From positions 1 to 32,462 of the forward strand of contig CADCDK010000030.1 in the NCBI GenBank assembly GCA_902800185.1: a stretch of 32,462 nt of DNA. The letters run 5' to 3'. Below are positions 22,995 to 32,328 of this stretch, in pieces. Every line of letters starts with the position of its first letter. Within the stretch, counting starts at the first letter, position 1. The notes below the pieces were generated by a model, which saw only the letters and a list, made by a program, of their open reading frames with translations, did no database searches and was not told where the DNA came from. Source of the DNA: an uncultured Prevotellaceae bacterium. GTDB taxonomy: Bacteria; Bacteroidota; Bacteroidia; Bacteroidales; Bacteroidaceae. Made by a program: the position numbers and the translations under genes.

Positions 22995-24482
22995 AGAATG
23001 AAGATAGTCCTTCAGTTGCGGTATGCCGATTTCTCCGAAGTGGAAGACGCTGGCTGCCAACGCCGCATCAGCTTTGCCGAGGGTGAAGGCATCACGGAAA
23101 TGTTCTATGTTTCCTGCCCCTCCACTGGCAATGATGGGTATGTTCAGCTCTTCTGACAGGCGGGCTAAAGCTTCGTTGGCATAGCCTTGCTTCACCCCGT
23201 CGTGATCCATGCTGGTGAACAGAATTTCTCCCGCGCCGCGATCCTGTGCCTCACGTGCCCAGTCGAACAATCCCAGCTCCACACGCTCACGGCCTCCTCG
23301 TACATAGCAATGCCAGCCGTCGACATCCTGTCGGGCATCGATGGCACACACGCACACCTGTGAGCCGTATTTGCGGGTAATCTCATTGATGAGTTCCGGG
23401 TGACGGATGGCGGCCGAATTGATACTAACCTTATCGGCGCCAGCTGACAGCAGCCTGTCAACATCCTCAATAGAACCAATTCCTCCGCCAACGGTGAAAG
23501 GGATATTGATTTCGCGAGCCACACGTGTCACCATCTCTGTGAAAGTCTTGCGACCCTCGTGTGTTGCCGTGATGTCCAGGAACACCAGTTCGTCGGCTCC
23601 CGCCTCGCTGTAGGCCTTGCCCAGTTCCACGGGGTCTCCGGCACTTCTCAGATTGACAAAGTTGACACCCTTCACCGTCTCACCGTCTTTCACGTCTAAG
23701 CATGGGATGATGCGCTTGGCGAGGGGAGAAGGTGTGAAGGTGTGAGGGGTTGAAGGGACGATGGCATGAGCTGCGAGCTGCGAGAGGTTGATGCGCCCCT
23801 CATACCACGCCTTTCCGAATACGACGGCGGGAATACCTGCTTCCTGAAGCTGGATGATGTCTTCCGCCGACGACACCCCACCGCTTGCGATGAGATGCAA
23901 CTGCGGATAGGTTGCCATCACTTCCTTGTAGAGGTCAATGGCAGGCCCCTCCAGCGTTCCGTCCTTGGAAATCTCCGTACAGAGCACATGGGTTACGCCC
24001 TGTTCTATATATTTGCGGAGGAAAGGTATCAGGTCTTCTGTGGAATCCTCCCTCCATCCGTTGATGGAGATTTTCCCGTTGCGCACGTCGGCTCCGAGAA
24101 TCATGCGTTCACTTCCGTATTTTTTGATCCACTTGGAAAAGAGTTCAGGATTCGTTACGGCAATGCTTCCAACTGTCACCATCTGCGCACCGGCAGCGAA
24201 AGCCTTCTCAATGTCCTCGTCGGTTTTGATACCTCCGCCGAAGTCAATCTTCATGTGGGTTGCCTCGTAGATGTCTCGCAGGACCTTGTCGTTGACAACG
24301 TGCTTGGACTTGGCTCCGTCGAGATCCACCACGTGGAGCCGATTGAAGCCATGCCGCTTGAACTCGAGAGCCACGCTCACGGGATCTTCGTTGTAAACTG
24401 TCTTCCGGGAATAATCGCCCTTGGTCAGGCGTACACACTTCCCGTCAATCAGGTCAATGGCTGGTATCAGTTCAATCTTCAT
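22971..24482 (-). CDS. hisA-hisF: HisA-HisF fusion: ProFAR isomerase plus imidazole glycerol phosphate synthase cyclase
   Basis: A single 503-codon frame holds two complete (beta/alpha)8 barrels. Residues 1-~237 are HisA, with catalytic Asp10 (IPAIDLIDG) and Asp132 (LGADVRNG) and phosphate loops FGGGI and SGGVSS. Residues 255-503 are HisF ([14 protein letters not shown]), with Asp263 and Asp382 (VCAIDARQ) and loops VGGGIGS and SGGAGN. All four catalytic aspartates are present. Residues 238-254 form a Thr/Pro/Ser/His linker. The usual HisF initiator Met is Pro. HisA isomerises ProFAR to PRFAR, which HisF then uses with ammonia from HisH, so the fusion joins consecutive steps. It follows hisH by 12 nt. 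Confidence 0.95.
   Translation of the reverse strand: MKIELIPAIDLIDGKCVRLTKGDYSRKTVYNEDPVSVALEFKRHGFNRLHVVDLDGAKSKHVVNDKVLRDIYEATHMKIDFGGGIKTDEDIEKAFAAGAQMVTVGSIAVTNPELFSKWIKKYGSERMILGADVRNGKISINGWREDSTEDLIPFLRKYIEQGVTHVLCTEISKDGTLEGPAIDLYKEVMATYPQLHLIASGGVSSAEDIIQLQEAGIPAVVFGKAWYEGRINLSQLAAHAIVPSTPHTFTPSPLAKRIIPCLDVKDGETVKGVNFVNLRSAGDPVELGKAYSEAGADELVFLDITATHEGRKTFTEMVTRVAREINIPFTVGGGIGSIEDVDRLLSAGADKVSINSAAIRHPELINEITRKYGSQVCVCAIDARQDVDGWHCYVRGGRERVELGLFDWAREAQDRGAGEILFTSMDHDGVKQGYANEALARLSEELNIPIIASGGAGNIEHFRDAFTLGKADAALAASVFHFGEIGIPQLKDYLHSEGINVRR
23721..23771 (-). other. Linker of the HisA-HisF fusion
   Basis: This stretch encodes residues 238-254. On the plus strand it carries a tandem 8-mer GAAGGTGT (23728-23735 and 23736-23743) and is purine-rich. 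The sequence looks like former intergenic DNA, as if an ancestral HisA stop and HisF start were lost. Confidence 0.6.
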
Positions 24483-24494
24483 CGTGCGTGGGGT

Positions 24495-25085
24495 TCAAAG
24501 TTCGAGAAAGTTCCTGAGAATCTGCTCGCCCACCTTTCCACTTTTCTCCGGGTGGAACTGGGTTGCCGTGAAGTTTCCCTTGCGGATGGCGGCAGAGTAG
24601 GGGGTGATGTAGTGGGCGGTAGCAATCGTCCATTCGCATACCGGAACGTAGAAGCTATGAACGAAATAGACGTAGGGGGCATCACCTATGCCCTCCAAGA
24701 GGGGTGACTTCGTGTCGTGCAGTTGTTGCCATCCCATACAGGGTACTTTTTCCTCGTGTCTGGTGGGCATAAACCGCTTTACCTCGACGGGAAAGATGCC
24801 AATACAGTCTGTGTCGCCCTCTTCCGAGTGTGAGCAGAGCAGCTGTTGTCCGATGCAGATGCCCAGTACAGGCTGTTGCAGCTCCTTAATGACCCTGTCG
24901 AGCCCATGCTCCCGAAGGTATCGCATGGCGGTAGAAGCCTCTCCCTGACCGGGGAATACCACACGGTCGGCCCGCTGCAGTTCTTCGGGATTGTCGGTCA
25001 GCGTGGGTTCCACACCCAGTCTTTGTAGGGCGTTGACCACGGAGTAGATGTTACCTGCATTGTATTTTACGATTGCAACGTTCAT
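24495..25085 (-). CDS. hisH: Imidazole glycerol phosphate synthase glutaminase subunit
   Basis: A 196-residue class I glutamine amidotransferase that supplies ammonia to HisF. The start VAIVKYNAGNIYSVVNALQRLG is typical. The nucleophile elbow is GICIGQQLLCSH (family GICLGMQLL), the oxyanion region is FPGQGEAS, and the His/Glu pair is in ATQFHPEKSG. The length is normal. ATG at 25085 was chosen; the longer frame runs past the promoter. It heads a run of nine minus-strand genes and is followed at 12 nt by its partner, the HisA-HisF fusion. The other histidine genes (hisG, hisD, hisC, hisB) are not in the window. Confidence 0.95.
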   Translation of the reverse strand: MNVAIVKYNAGNIYSVVNALQRLGVEPTLTDNPEELQRADRVVFPGQGEASTAMRYLREHGLDRVIKELQQPVLGICIGQQLLCSHSEEGDTDCIGIFPVEVKRFMPTRHEEKVPCMGWQQLHDTKSPLLEGIGDAPYVYFVHSFYVPVCEWTIATAHYITPYSAAIRKGNFTATQFHPEKSGKVGEQILRNFLEL

Positions 25086-25136
25086 GTCTTTTCTCGTTCC
25101 TGTAGTGGTTGTTGAGACTTTGCTTTCAAACGAATG

Positions 25137-25167
25137 CAAAATTACGAAAAAGTTTTGATTTCCCCAA
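25137..25167 (-). promoter_or_regulatory. Promoter of the his-lys-fbp run
   Basis: On the minus strand, TTG at 25165-25167, a 20-nt spacer, and TAATTTTG at 25137-25144. The leader to hisH would be about 45 nt. No histidine-rich leader peptide is evident. Confidence 0.6.
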
Positions 25168-25176
25168 GAAAACAGA

Positions 25177-25208
25177 GGGGAAAACGTCAATTACGTGGCG
25201 TTTTTCCC
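25177..25208. terminator. Hairpin between the FHA gene and the his promoter
   Basis: GGGGAAAACG (25177-25186) and CGTTTTTCCC (25199-25208) pair with one bulge around a 12-nt loop. It could end the FHA operon, although the U tract is weak in the minus direction. It could also be an operator just upstream of the his promoter. Confidence 0.4.
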
Positions 25209-25273
25209 TTATTCCCCGTGACGATGGAAAACAACTCATGACTCCACGGTAGGAAACGGAAAAAAGGAAATGA

Positions 25274-25810
25274 TCAGTCTTGTTCTTCGCTGTTGGTGCG
25301 GAGGATGATGCTGGTGGCTCCAATAGTGAAAAGAGAACCGTCTTCCAGAATCCTGCGCTCGCGGTCGCCAAGGAGTTCATTGTCAACGAAAGTTCCCGTA
25401 TTGCTGGGGCCATCCCTTAGGGTGTATTTCAGCCCTCCGCGTTGGTCGCGACTAACGTTGATGACACAATGGTGCATGTCAATGCTGGGGTCAACGGTTT
25501 CGATGGGGCAATGGATGCGATTGTCCTTCATGTAGCGGCCGATAATATTGTCGCCCATTTTCAAGGGAAGGACTTGCTTGAAATGGAAAACGTTCTCTAT
25601 GACCACGATGGAGCCTGCACCGTAAGCGTTGGCAGTCTCGTCGGGGTTGTTGTCTTCTTTCTGCGTGCCACGGAGTTTGGAAACACCCATGCGAATACCG
25701 AACTGCTTCTGGCACGCAGGACATTGGAAGACCAGCGATTGTCCGGCCTCGTACTTCGATTCGTCAAAAATGATGAAGTGGTCGCACTTGGGGCATCTTA
25801 CTCGTTTCAT
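25274..25810 (-). CDS. Zinc-ribbon and FHA-domain protein
   Basis: A 178-residue cytoplasmic protein. The N-terminus has a zinc ribbon with CxxC pairs at Cys6/9 (RCPKCDHFIIF) and Cys30/33 (FQCPACQKQFG), of the MJ0042 or zinc_ribbon type. Residues ~65-172 are an FHA domain, with GR at 91-92, the Ser/His loop SIDMHHCVI, and NTGTFVDN. FHA domains bind phosphothreonine peptides, so this may be an adaptor in Ser/Thr kinase signalling. No kinase or phosphatase gene lies in the window. It starts 33 nt after the HU/SPOR gene and is probably co-transcribed with it. The phosphopeptide partner is unknown. Confidence 0.88.
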   Translation of the reverse strand: MKRVRCPKCDHFIIFDESKYEAGQSLVFQCPACQKQFGIRMGVSKLRGTQKEDNNPDETANAYGAGSIVVIENVFHFKQVLPLKMGDNIIGRYMKDNRIHCPIETVDPSIDMHHCVINVSRDQRGGLKYTLRDGPSNTGTFVDNELLGDRERRILEDGSLFTIGATSIILRTNSEEQD

Positions 25811-25843
25811 CTCTTCTTTCCGTTCAAAAGAAAATCAGGGGGC

Positions 25844-26821
25844 TTACAGCGGGGATATGTTTAGTATCCAGCCTTCGCGGAAATGGTCGTTGCCACAAAG
25901 TTTGTGCAACGCGTTGCGAGCCTCGTCTTCGCTTCCATAGTGCCCATAGACAACCTTGGTGTTCTTTCCTTGCTGCTGCAGGACGCGGGAGTCGGCGTAG
26001 CCCTCGTCTTTAAGTTTCCCGACAAATGTCTCGGCATTCTTCACCGAAACGTGGCTGGCCAGCACAATACAATAACAGGGTGCCTCGGCCTTCTGTTCCA
26101 CGACGGGTGCAACAGGTTGTGTGGTCTTGGTCTTTGGGGGAATGGGGAGCTTGCCGATAGTGACGCTCTTGGGCATCATCTTCTTGAAAAGCCCTGTGTC
26201 GATGTTGCTTTGTGTGACCTGCCCCGTTCCCGTAGTCGTGATTTGTGAGGGGAACAACAGGAAAGCGGCTATCAGTAGGCAGGCAGCAGCGATGTTGCGC
26301 AGCATGCTGACGCTGAGACACACGGTCTCCTCGGGGTGTTGGGAGTGAGGAGCGGGGGACGAGGTGGTAAGCGTGGGATGCGAGAAACGCGTGGATGAGG
26401 ATTTGGCCATTTTCATCTCAAACGACCCTAACCCGTAATAGTCGGGGGTGAGAATGCCAGCCTCGCAGGGTTCAAATTCATACTTGCCCTGCTCGTTCAG
26501 GAAGATGGTTCCGATGTCGCTTAGCTCATATTGTCCGTCGTTGGCAATGTGTTGTTTCAGCTCGGTGACCTCGTTCTCAATTCTTCTTAGTGCCTCGGGA
26601 TAGCTAATGTCGTAGGCTTCGATATATGATTGAGCTAAGAGTGAGTCGTTCAGGCGGAGCTGGGGATTGAAGCCGAGTGTTCGGAAAGGTGGAAGGAACG
26701 TGGCGTTGTCCTCGTCGTATCGGGCATCAATCTTGTGCGACATGAATCCGCCGAAATCAGGGACTATGACGCAGTCGTTGCTCAACAAAAGAATCTCAAT
26801 ATGTTTCTCCAGTTCAATCAT
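25844..26821 (-). CDS. HU-CCDC81 and SPOR-domain membrane protein
   Basis: A 325-residue single-pass protein. Residues 1-~60 and ~60-130 are the paired HU-like CCDC81 prokaryotic domains (IEILLLSNDCVIVPDFGGFMSH, then DIGTIFLNEQGKYEFEP). A transmembrane helix lies at ~173-190 (MLRNIAAACLLIAAFLLFP). After a Pro/Thr/Lys linker, residues ~248-322 form a SPOR domain (CYCIVLASHVSVKNAETFVGKL), which binds glycan strands lacking stem peptides at septa. The topology is cytoplasmic HU-like domains with a periplasmic SPOR domain, suggesting a link between the cytoplasm or nucleoid and the dividing wall. A -7 box lies only 5 nt before the ATG, so its mRNA may be leaderless. Confidence 0.87.
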   Translation of the reverse strand: MIELEKHIEILLLSNDCVIVPDFGGFMSHKIDARYDEDNATFLPPFRTLGFNPQLRLNDSLLAQSYIEAYDISYPEALRRIENEVTELKQHIANDGQYELSDIGTIFLNEQGKYEFEPCEAGILTPDYYGLGSFEMKMAKSSSTRFSHPTLTTSSPAPHSQHPEETVCLSVSMLRNIAAACLLIAAFLLFPSQITTTGTGQVTQSNIDTGLFKKMMPKSVTIGKLPIPPKTKTTQPVAPVVEQKAEAPCYCIVLASHVSVKNAETFVGKLKDEGYADSRVLQQQGKNTKVVYGHYGSEDEARNALHKLCGNDHFREGWILNISPL

Positions 26822-26826
26822 GTCTG

Positions 26827-26857
26827 CAAAATTAATGCTTTTTTCCCGAAGTCACAA
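26827..26857 (-). promoter_or_regulatory. Promoter of the HU/SPOR gene, possibly leaderless
   Basis: On the minus strand, TTG at 26855-26857, a 20-nt spacer, and TAATTTTG at 26827-26834. The box ends 5 nt before the ATG at 26821, so transcription would begin at or near the start codon. Confidence 0.5.
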
Positions 26858-26935
26858 GTTTTTTTGAAAAAAAAGTGAAGGATTCTGATGCCTTTTTCTG
26901 TCTTGTATGATTGGGAGCTATGGACGGTACTGTTG

Positions 26936-28171
26936 TCACGCGATGGAGGTGAGCAGGTCGGCGACGACATAGCTGCTTCCTCCGACAAAAACGAAATCGT
27001 CGGGGCAAGCATCTGACAGGGCTGCATGGTAGGCCTGACATACCGTAGGATAAGCGTTTCCACAGAGTCCGAATTTCCTGCCCGCAGTCTGTATGCGCTC
27101 TGCCGGGACGGCACGATGGTTGTCGGCTTGGGTGAAATAGTAGGTGGCATGGGGCGGCAGTAGGCGCATCACCCCTTCAAGGTCCTTATCGTCCACCATC
27201 CCGAAGACGATTCTCAGTTGACGGCAGGGCTGGGCGGTTATCTGCCGGGCAAGGTATTCCCATCCTCCAAGGTTGTGTCCTGTGTCACACACCACGAGCG
27301 GATGCGTGCCGAGTGTCTGCCAGCGCCCCATAAGTCCCGTATTCTCACATACTCGCCGCATGCCGCGCACAATGGCTTCTTCGGGTAGTTGGAGGATGGA
27401 GGCCGCACAGAGGATGGTGCGCTTGTTTTTCTGCTGGTAGTTGCCTTTCAACTCAAACTCGATCTTTTCCTCCAGGGGCGAGGCGAAAGTCTCGGCAAGA
27501 TGCAGAATAGCGTTGTTTTGGCGTGCCTTCTCCTCGAACACGGGAAGAGTCTCTGGCAGCGCCTCTCCGATGACGACGGGGATGCCGGGCTTGATGATGC
27601 CTGCTTTCTCGGCGGCAATCTCCGGGAGTGTGGTGCCGAGAAACTGTGTGTGGTCGAGGGAGATGTTGGTAATAATCGTGAGCTGGGGATTGATGATGTT
27701 GGTGCAGTCGAGTCTTCCTCCCAGTCCTACCTCGATGACAGCTATGTCAACCTGTTGGTCTGCAAAGTATTTGAAGGCCATTGCCGTCGTGAGTTCAAAG
27801 AAGGAAGGGTGGAGTGGGGCTTCTGTCGCTTGGTTCCATCTTCTGAAGTCTTCCACGAAGTCAACCACGAACTCCTTTTCCACAGGTGCTCCGTTGACAC
27901 GGATGCGTTCCCTGAAGTCTTTCAAGTGGGGGGATGTGTAAAGCCCAACCCTGTGCCCGGCTTCCTGAAGGATGCTTGCCAGCGTATGCGAGCAGGAACC
28001 CTTGCCGTTGGTGCCGGCAATATGGATGGTCTTGTACTGACGATGCGGATGCCCGTAGTGTTCGTCGAGTGCTTCTGTGGTCTGAAGCCCCGGCTTATAT
28101 GCGGAAGCACCGACATGTTCAAATGCCGGTGCCGCCTGGAATAGGTATTCAATGGTTTCTTCGTAGCTCAT
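26936..28171 (-). CDS. folC: Folylpolyglutamate synthase / dihydrofolate synthase
   Basis: A 411-residue Mur-ligase-family enzyme that adds glutamate to dihydropteroate and folates. MSYEETIEYLFQAAPAFEHVGASAYKPGL is the usual opening. The P-loop is HIAGTNGKGSCSHTLASIL (residues ~49-67). Other motifs are SPHLKDFRERIRVNG, VIEVGLGGRLDCTNI and ISLDHTQFLGTTLPEIAAEKAGIIK. The C-terminal domain has VVCDTGHNLGGWEYLA. All expected blocks are present. It follows dnaJ by 45 nt with no clear promoter of its own, so it is probably co-transcribed with grpE and dnaJ. It is not an MurC-F enzyme: the folate-specific DGAHN-type motif reads DTGHN here. Confidence 0.94.
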   Translation of the reverse strand: MSYEETIEYLFQAAPAFEHVGASAYKPGLQTTEALDEHYGHPHRQYKTIHIAGTNGKGSCSHTLASILQEAGHRVGLYTSPHLKDFRERIRVNGAPVEKEFVVDFVEDFRRWNQATEAPLHPSFFELTTAMAFKYFADQQVDIAVIEVGLGGRLDCTNIINPQLTIITNISLDHTQFLGTTLPEIAAEKAGIIKPGIPVVIGEALPETLPVFEEKARQNNAILHLAETFASPLEEKIEFELKGNYQQKNKRTILCAASILQLPEEAIVRGMRRVCENTGLMGRWQTLGTHPLVVCDTGHNLGGWEYLARQITAQPCRQLRIVFGMVDDKDLEGVMRLLPPHATYYFTQADNHRAVPAERIQTAGRKFGLCGNAYPTVCQAYHAALSDACPDDFVFVGGSSYVVADLLTSIA

Positions 28172-28216
28172 CTTAAACTTCTGCTTCGTTTGCTTAATAC
28201 GTTGAAACCCTTTGCG

Positions 28217-29386
28217 TTAATTAAAATAGTTCTTGAAACGCTCGAAGATAGACTTCTTGGTCTGTGTATCTCCTTTGAAGTTGTCGCTTTCACGCAACTG
28301 CTCCAGCATTTCCTTCTCTGAGCGGCTCAGTTCCTTAGGCACATAAACGCTGATGTTGACAATCAGGTCGCCTTGTCCGTTGCCATATCCTTGGACGGCA
28401 GGGAGTCCCTTTCCTCTCAGGCGGAGCGACTTGCCAGGCTGTGTGCCGGGCTCAATTCTGATTTTCACCTTGGTACCCTCAATGGTAGGAATCTCCACTT
28501 CTCCGCCTAATGCTGCTGTGGGGAAGTCGAGCAGCAGGTTGTAGATAATGTCCTGCCCGTCTCTGATGAAAGTGTCGTTGGGCTCCTCCTCGATGAATAC
28601 TTGTATGTTGCCGTTCACGCCGTTATGCATGCCTGCATTTCCCTTACCGGGTACGTTGACAACCATTCCTTCGGCTACGCCGGCGGGAATCTTGATTTCT
28701 ACAACCTCCTCGCCCTTGACGATACCTGTTCCGCCGCAAGCGTGACATTTGTTTTTGATGACGGTACCCTCTCCATGACACTCCGGGCATTCTGTCTGCG
28801 TCTGCATCATGCCCAGCATAGTGCGGACGGTCTTGACCACTACACCGCTACCGTGACACTTCGGACAAGTCTCAGAGGAGCTACCATTTGCGGCTCCGCT
28901 ACCGTGGCAATCCTCACAGGTGACGTCTTTCTTCACCTTGAACTTCTTCGTTACGCCTGTGGCAACCTCCTGCAGGTTCAATCGGACTTTCAGCCGAAGG
29001 TCGGAACCTCGGTACTGAGCCTGTCCGCGACCACCTCCTCCGAAGCCGCCAAAGCCTCCGAAGCCCGAGTGCCCGCCAAACACGTCACCGAACATCGAGA
29101 AGATGTCATCCATCGAGAATCCACCTCCTCCGAAGCCTCCGAAGCCACCGCCCATGCCGTTCAGTCCCTCAAAGCCGAACTGGTCGTACTGCTGGCGTTT
29201 CTGTGGGTCATGGAGCACGTCGTAAGCCTCGGCAGCCTCCTTGAACTTCTCCTCGGCTTCCTTGTTGTCGGGGTTGCGGTCAGGATGGTATTTGATGGCT
29301 ATCTTCCGATACGCCTTCTTGATTTCGTCTTCCGATGCGTTCTTGCTGACACCCAGCACCTCATAGTAGTCTCTTTTCTGTGCCAT
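28217..29386 (-). CDS. dnaJ: Chaperone protein DnaJ
   Basis: A 389-residue type I Hsp40 co-chaperone that delivers unfolded proteins to DnaK and stimulates its ATPase. The J domain holds the HPD motif in [12 protein letters not shown] Gly/Phe-rich region follows ([21 protein letters not shown]). Four zinc-binding CxxCxGxG repeats read [24 protein letters not shown] and CHACGGTG. The C-terminal substrate domains are full length. It lies 49 nt after grpE, the nucleotide-exchange partner. dnaK itself is not in the window, which is common in Bacteroidetes. Confidence 0.97.
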   Translation of the reverse strand: MAQKRDYYEVLGVSKNASEDEIKKAYRKIAIKYHPDRNPDNKEAEEKFKEAAEAYDVLHDPQKRQQYDQFGFEGLNGMGGGFGGFGGGGFSMDDIFSMFGDVFGGHSGFGGFGGFGGGGRGQAQYRGSDLRLKVRLNLQEVATGVTKKFKVKKDVTCEDCHGSGAANGSSSETCPKCHGSGVVVKTVRTMLGMMQTQTECPECHGEGTVIKNKCHACGGTGIVKGEEVVEIKIPAGVAEGMVVNVPGKGNAGMHNGVNGNIQVFIEEEPNDTFIRDGQDIIYNLLLDFPTAALGGEVEIPTIEGTKVKIRIEPGTQPGKSLRLRGKGLPAVQGYGNGQGDLIVNISVYVPKELSRSEKEMLEQLRESDNFKGDTQTKKSIFERFKNYFN

Positions 29387-29435
29387 TAATTTCTTGCCTC
29401 TTTCTCTTACCTTATTATATATAACCTCTCACCGC

Positions 29436-30044
29436 TTATTGTCCTACTGCCACTTTGGCATGGCGGATCACCTTGTCGTTGAGCATGTAGCCCGTCTGTA
29501 CGCAGTCGATGACTTTCCCTTTCTTGTCGTCTCCCATGCCAGGCACCATTGCGATGGCTTCATGGAAGTCCACGTCGAAGTCCTGTCCTTCCGTCTCGAT
29601 CTTCTTGACTCCCATGCCTTCCAGGGTCTTTGAGAATTTCTTGAAGATAAGTTCCATTCCTTCCTTGATGGCGGCAGGGTCTTCGGTGTGTGTGTCGGCG
29701 AGTGCGCGCTCAAAGTCGTCGAGTACAGGCAGGATAGCACCGATGGTCTTCTCGCCTCCGTTGAGGATGAGCTCAGTCTTCTCCTTCAGCGTGCGCTTCT
29801 TGTAGTTATCGAACTCGGCAATGGTGCGCAGCAGCTGGTCTTTCAGCTTGGCATTCTCCTCTTGCAGGGCTTCCATCGGATCCTGTTTTTGCTGCTTGTC
29901 CTGTGCCTCCTCGGTACCGGCTTCTTCCTCGGTTGTTCCCTCGGCACCGAATGTCTTCTCCTGCTCGTCGGCAAGCTGTTCTTTCAGTTTTTCTTCGACC
30001 TTCTGGTCTCCGTCTTCAACATGTATCTTCTTTTCTTCGCTCAT
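29436..30044 (-). CDS. grpE: Nucleotide exchange factor GrpE
   Basis: A 202-residue GrpE, which releases ADP from DnaK. The N-terminal ~60 residues are acidic and probably disordered (EEGTEEEAGTEEAQDKQ region), followed by a long coiled-coil helix (DPMEALQEENAKLKDQLLRTIAEFDNYKKRTLKE). The C-terminal beta domain shows GMELIFKKFSKTLEGMGVKKIETEGQDFD, FHEAIAMVPG and GYMLNDKVIRHAKVAVG, which are family signatures. Fifty-two bases separate it from the upstream ABC-F gene. No clear heat-shock promoter could be identified. Confidence 0.96.
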   Translation of the reverse strand: MSEEKKIHVEDGDQKVEEKLKEQLADEQEKTFGAEGTTEEEAGTEEAQDKQQKQDPMEALQEENAKLKDQLLRTIAEFDNYKKRTLKEKTELILNGGEKTIGAILPVLDDFERALADTHTEDPAAIKEGMELIFKKFSKTLEGMGVKKIETEGQDFDVDFHEAIAMVPGMGDDKKGKVIDCVQTGYMLNDKVIRHAKVAVGQ

Positions 30045-30096
30045 AGTGATGATGTTTTAATTACCTACTGCTGACATGCAAATATCATGCCAACTC

Positions 30097-31728
<1,632 letters not shown>

Positions 31729-31742
31729 TTAATTTGCGGGTG

Positions 31743-31773
31743 CAAAGTTACGAAAAAACGAGAGAAATGCAAA
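31743..31773 (-). promoter_or_regulatory. Promoter of the ABC-F gene
   Basis: On the minus strand, TTTG at 31770-31773, a 19-nt spacer, and TAACTTTG at 31743-31750. The -7 box ends 32 nt before the start codon at 31710, implying a leader of about 26 nt. Confidence 0.6.
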
Positions 31774-31940
31774 AGGAAAGCTTGCTTTTCTTTTCATTGC
31801 CGAGTGTCAGGAGTTTCCTTGAGCAAAGCGAAAAACTTCGCGAAGCAATGTTACGAAAAGTCGAGTGCAGAACAAAATAAATTCATTTATTTTTTATGCC
31901 GAGACGAAGTAACTTCGCGAAGCAATGTACGAAAAAACGA
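31743..31940 (+). repeat. Repeats sharing TACGAAAA-type motifs and a 17-nt direct repeat
   Basis: AACTTCGCGAAGCAATG occurs exactly at 31834-31850 and 31911-31927, 77 nt apart. Each contains the palindrome CTTCGCGAAG. Both copies continue into a TACGAAAA..CGAG sequence, which also occurs at about 31748. GCCGAG precedes each 17-mer. Confidence 0.75.
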
Positions 31941-31975
31941 GAATACACGTATAAATTTCCAAGGTACTGTTGCGC

Positions 31976-32158
31976 ATGGAGAAGGAGTTTGTGGAGCAAG
32001 GAGGAATCAAAGAGCGCATGCATGCCGCTCGCACAGGCTATCGTCAGGCTCAAGATGAGGAGCTTGCCCGGCTAAGACGAGAAGTACCGATGTTGAGGGC
32101 TGAGATAGCCCGCCTCAAAAAACTCCTGGAAGAAAAAGGAATAGAAGATAAACTATAG
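31976..32158 (+). CDS. Hypothetical short coiled-coil protein
   Basis: A 60-codon frame starting at ATG 31976. The second half is a Leu/Arg/Glu heptad stretch (EELARLRREVPMLRAEIARL) that predicts a parallel coiled coil. I do not recognise the family. A relic resembling HsdR begins 50 nt downstream, so this may be a leftover tail or a small neighbour of a type I restriction locus. No clear ribosome binding site or promoter was found. It could equally be a fragment of a longer protein. Confidence 0.45.
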   Translation: MEKEFVEQGGIKERMHAARTGYRQAQDEELARLRREVPMLRAEIARLKKLLEEKGIEDKL

Positions 32159-32205
32159 GAACTATGGTAGCTATAGGGACTATAGAAAACTATAAGAAAA
32201 CCAAA
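32156..32205 (+). repeat. Short ACTATAG-type tandem repeats
   Basis: ACTATAG and variants (ACTATGG, GCTATAGG, ACTATAAG) recur every ~8-14 nt across this stretch, just before the HsdR-like relic. It is probably a degenerate microsatellite. Confidence 0.5.
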
Positions 32206-32208
32206 ACT

Positions 32209-32328
32209 ATGAACGAAGCTCAGACACGATTCAATAAGATAGACCCCAAGCTAAGGGATGCTGGTTGGGGCTTCATTCTCGTGGAGCAGAGTGCATATAT
32301 TGCGCTAGGACGCATCACACTATTTTGA
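32209..32328 (+). pseudogene. Relic resembling the N-terminus of type I restriction HsdR
   Basis: A 39-codon frame beginning MNEAQTRFNKIDPKLRDAGW. This resembles the opening of type I restriction-modification R subunits (MNEA.TR...IDP.L..AGW), followed by a decayed VEQSAYIALGRIT that parallels the usual 'VE.SRI....GRI'. It then stops, where a full HsdR would continue for about 800-1000 residues. No nuclease or helicase motifs follow before the window ends. It is probably a decayed or truncated gene. Confidence 0.5.

Noticed and set aside
31834-31927. CRISPR-like array
   Set aside because: Only two exact copies of a 17-nt repeat, no regular spacers and no cas genes.
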